Below, piece after piece: positions 6,855-7,837 of a stretch of 7,837 bases of DNA. This DNA comes from Legionella genomosp. 1. GTDB lineage: Bacteria > Pseudomonadota > Gammaproteobacteria > Legionellales > Legionellaceae. How positions within the stretch are numbered: the first letter of the stretch is position 1; each line of letters starts with the position of its first letter. The stretch spans positions 1-7,837 of the forward strand of contig CAMAYA010000053.1 of the NCBI GenBank assembly GCA_945862275.1, in the 5' to 3' direction. The translations under genes were made by a program, and so were the position numbers. The notes below the pieces were generated by a model. The model was not told the origin of the DNA and did no database searches. It saw nothing but the letters and a program-made list of their open reading frames with translations.

Positions 6855-6945
6855 GGGGCGCTCCGTTGTAACCTGTGAAATAAATGCGCTATAATAGCCG
6901 ACTTTCCTGGTCACGCATAGTCGCTAGGGTATCTAGGAATCGCGT
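6855..6945. promoter_or_regulatory. Divergent promoter region between gltX and the sensor kinase
   Basis: The 91 bases serve both genes. On the plus strand TTGTAA (6866-6871) and a consensus TATAAT (6890-6895) are 18 bases apart and would start transcription near 6902, giving a leader of about 44 bases for the kinase. On the minus strand TATTAT (6896-6891) overlaps the same box and could be the gltX -10 element, without a convincing -35. The two promoters therefore seem to share one AT-rich melting site and may compete for polymerase. Confidence 0.6.
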
Positions 6946-6948
6946 GTG
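6935..6948 (+). promoter_or_regulatory. Ribosome binding site fixing the GTG start of the sensor kinase
   Basis: AGGA at 6935-6938 is followed by seven bases and GTG at 6946-6948. A second GTG at 6944 is out of frame and immediately hits TGA. The in-frame TAG at 6934-6936 overlaps the Shine-Dalgarno sequence, so nothing upstream can start this frame. Confidence 0.8.
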
Positions 6949-7837
6949 AAACGTATCGGAATCAAATACCAGCTAAGAATCATCACATTAATCCCAGTTC
7001 TTCTGGTTGCCCTACTATTCGCATTCGTCTATAACACCCAATATAATAACGCCCTCAATCAACAAATCACACGGCTCGGGCATGCATTCATCACCCAATT
7101 GCTCCCCGCCGCACAAAAGGCCATGTTGCACGGCGACAGCACGGGCTTGCAAACATTAATTGATGCGTCCAGCGTCAACCCTGAAATACAAGCCCTGGCC
7201 TTTTATAATGCCAAAGGCCAGTTGCTCGCCTATCACGGCGGCAACCCCGCCACACGGACCGCCTTTACCCCACCAAAATCCCTGGTCAGTTCGATGACAA
7301 GCCAGCAATCCCCTCCCTACTCGGTCACGTTTACCGCTCCCATTACAGCCCCTCCACTACATAAGCCTTTAGGCTGGGTCTCCATGAACATGGACACGCA
7401 GCCAATCCTCATTAAACGCTACCAAATGTACATTTTCACCATTTTCATCACCCTGATTGGATTGTTGATTGGCTTGTCGATTCACTACCTCCTGTCTAGA
7501 AAAATCCACCGACCCATTACACGTCTGCGACGCCGCATGAAACAAATCATCAACAACGAATTTGAAACCACCATTCACGTATCCAGCACAGGTGAGCTAG
7601 GCATTATTGAACAAGGATGCGCGCATTTACAAAATAAATACTTAAGCACCATCAATGAATTAAATCAACACATTGAAACAGCCACCACCGACTTGCAGCA
7701 AAGCCTTGAATTATTAGAGGAAAAAAACATTGGCCTGTCGCTTGAAAAAAAGAAATCGGATGAAAAGTCTCGACAAAAATCGGAGTTCATCGCCAACATG
7801 AGTCACGAAATTCGGACTCCTATGAATGGGGTCATTG
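6946..7837 (+). CDS. letS: GacS/BarA/LetS-type hybrid sensor histidine kinase, N-terminal part (runs off the right edge)
   Basis: The window holds the first 297 residues. Membrane helix 1 is at about 11-29 (RIITLIPVLLVALLFAFVY), a periplasmic sensor region at about 30-158, helix 2 at about 161-183, a HAMP linker at about 184-236, and a coiled coil rich in Glu and Lys at about 237-277. The dimerisation and phosphoacceptor domain begins at KSEFIANMSHEIRTPMNGVI (278-297) with His287 as the phosphorylated residue. This layout and the SHEIRTPMNG motif are those of the BarA/GacS family, which phosphorylates GacA/LetA through an internal relay; LetS of Legionella is the closest named match given the other genes. 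The catalytic, receiver and Hpt domains would lie beyond the edge. The start is GTG at 6946: a TAG stands in frame four codons upstream, AGGA (6935-6938) lies seven bases ahead, and no earlier ATG exists. The family is firm; the symbol is an inference from context. Confidence 0.82.
   Translation, partial: MKRIGIKYQLRIITLIPVLLVALLFAFVYNTQYNNALNQQITRLGHAFITQLLPAAQKAMLHGDSTGLQTLIDASSVNPEIQALAFYNAKGQLLAYHGGNPATRTAFTPPKSLVSSMTSQQSPPYSVTFTAPITAPPLHKPLGWVSMNMDTQPILIKRYQMYIFTIFITLIGLLIGLSIHYLLSRKIHRPITRLRRRMKQIINNEFETTIHVSSTGELGIIEQGCAHLQNKYLSTINELNQHIETATTDLQQSLELLEEKNIGLSLEKKKSDEKSRQKSEFIANMSHEIRTPMNGVI

Noticed and set aside
6855..6914. Longer gltX start with 20 extra residues
   Set aside because: The extra residues are unlike GltX N-termini and lie over the promoter region; GGAG ahead of the ATG at 6854 and the family start favour the shorter form.
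7369..7578. Open frame of 69 codons on the minus strand within the sensor kinase
   Set aside because: It is antisense to a clear kinase frame with membrane, HAMP and His-box features, and shows no features of its own.
1..7837. CRISPR arrays, insertion sequences, tRNA genes, attachment sites
   Set aside because: No spaced repeats, transposase frames, terminal inverted repeats or tRNA-like sequences were seen on either strand.

Overview
The window looks like a chromosomal segment from a gammaproteobacterium of the Legionella type. The reasons are the product set and the gene order: a type II secretion gspD-gspE pair standing alone without gspF-K behind it (the Legionella lsp genes are known to be scattered in this way), a gammaproteobacterial GltX with E. 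coli-like zinc ligands, and a GacS/BarA/LetS-type hybrid sensor kinase. The assignment is an inference from gene content; no species was identified.

Layout from left to right. Positions 1-1333 (minus strand) hold a two-gene unit that is visibly AT-richer than the rest: a membrane-anchored HEAT-repeat protein (1333-251), followed by the N-terminal part of a family 2 glycosyltransferase (238 down to the window edge). The glycosyltransferase starts at TTG, in the same frame as the stop of the HEAT gene. Positions 1334-1539 are a divergent promoter region with a palindrome and short repeats. Positions 1540-5201 (plus strand) are gspD (secretin) and gspE (secretion ATPase), joined by a TAATG overlap. 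Positions 5202-5441 lie between two convergent genes, code for no protein, and may hold a structured RNA on the minus strand. Positions 6854-5442 (minus strand) are gltX. Positions 6855-6945 are a second divergent promoter region. From 6946 to the right edge (plus strand) runs the N-terminal 297 residues of the sensor kinase, starting at GTG; the window ends just after its phosphoacceptor His motif.

How the genes work together: GspD and GspE are the outer-membrane pore and the cytoplasmic motor of one secretion machine whose other parts must be encoded elsewhere. The kinase would control a LetA/GacA-type regulator and, in known relatives, CsrA-binding small RNAs that switch the cell to its transmissive state. 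GltX charges tRNA-Glu. The HEAT/glycosyltransferase pair is probably involved in making a cell-envelope or extracellular polysaccharide, but its product is unknown.

Most of the window is ordinary core genome. The points most worth a second look are the possible RNA between gspE and gltX, the HEAT/glycosyltransferase pair with its single-stop in-frame junction, and the 36-bp tandem duplication inside the HEAT gene.
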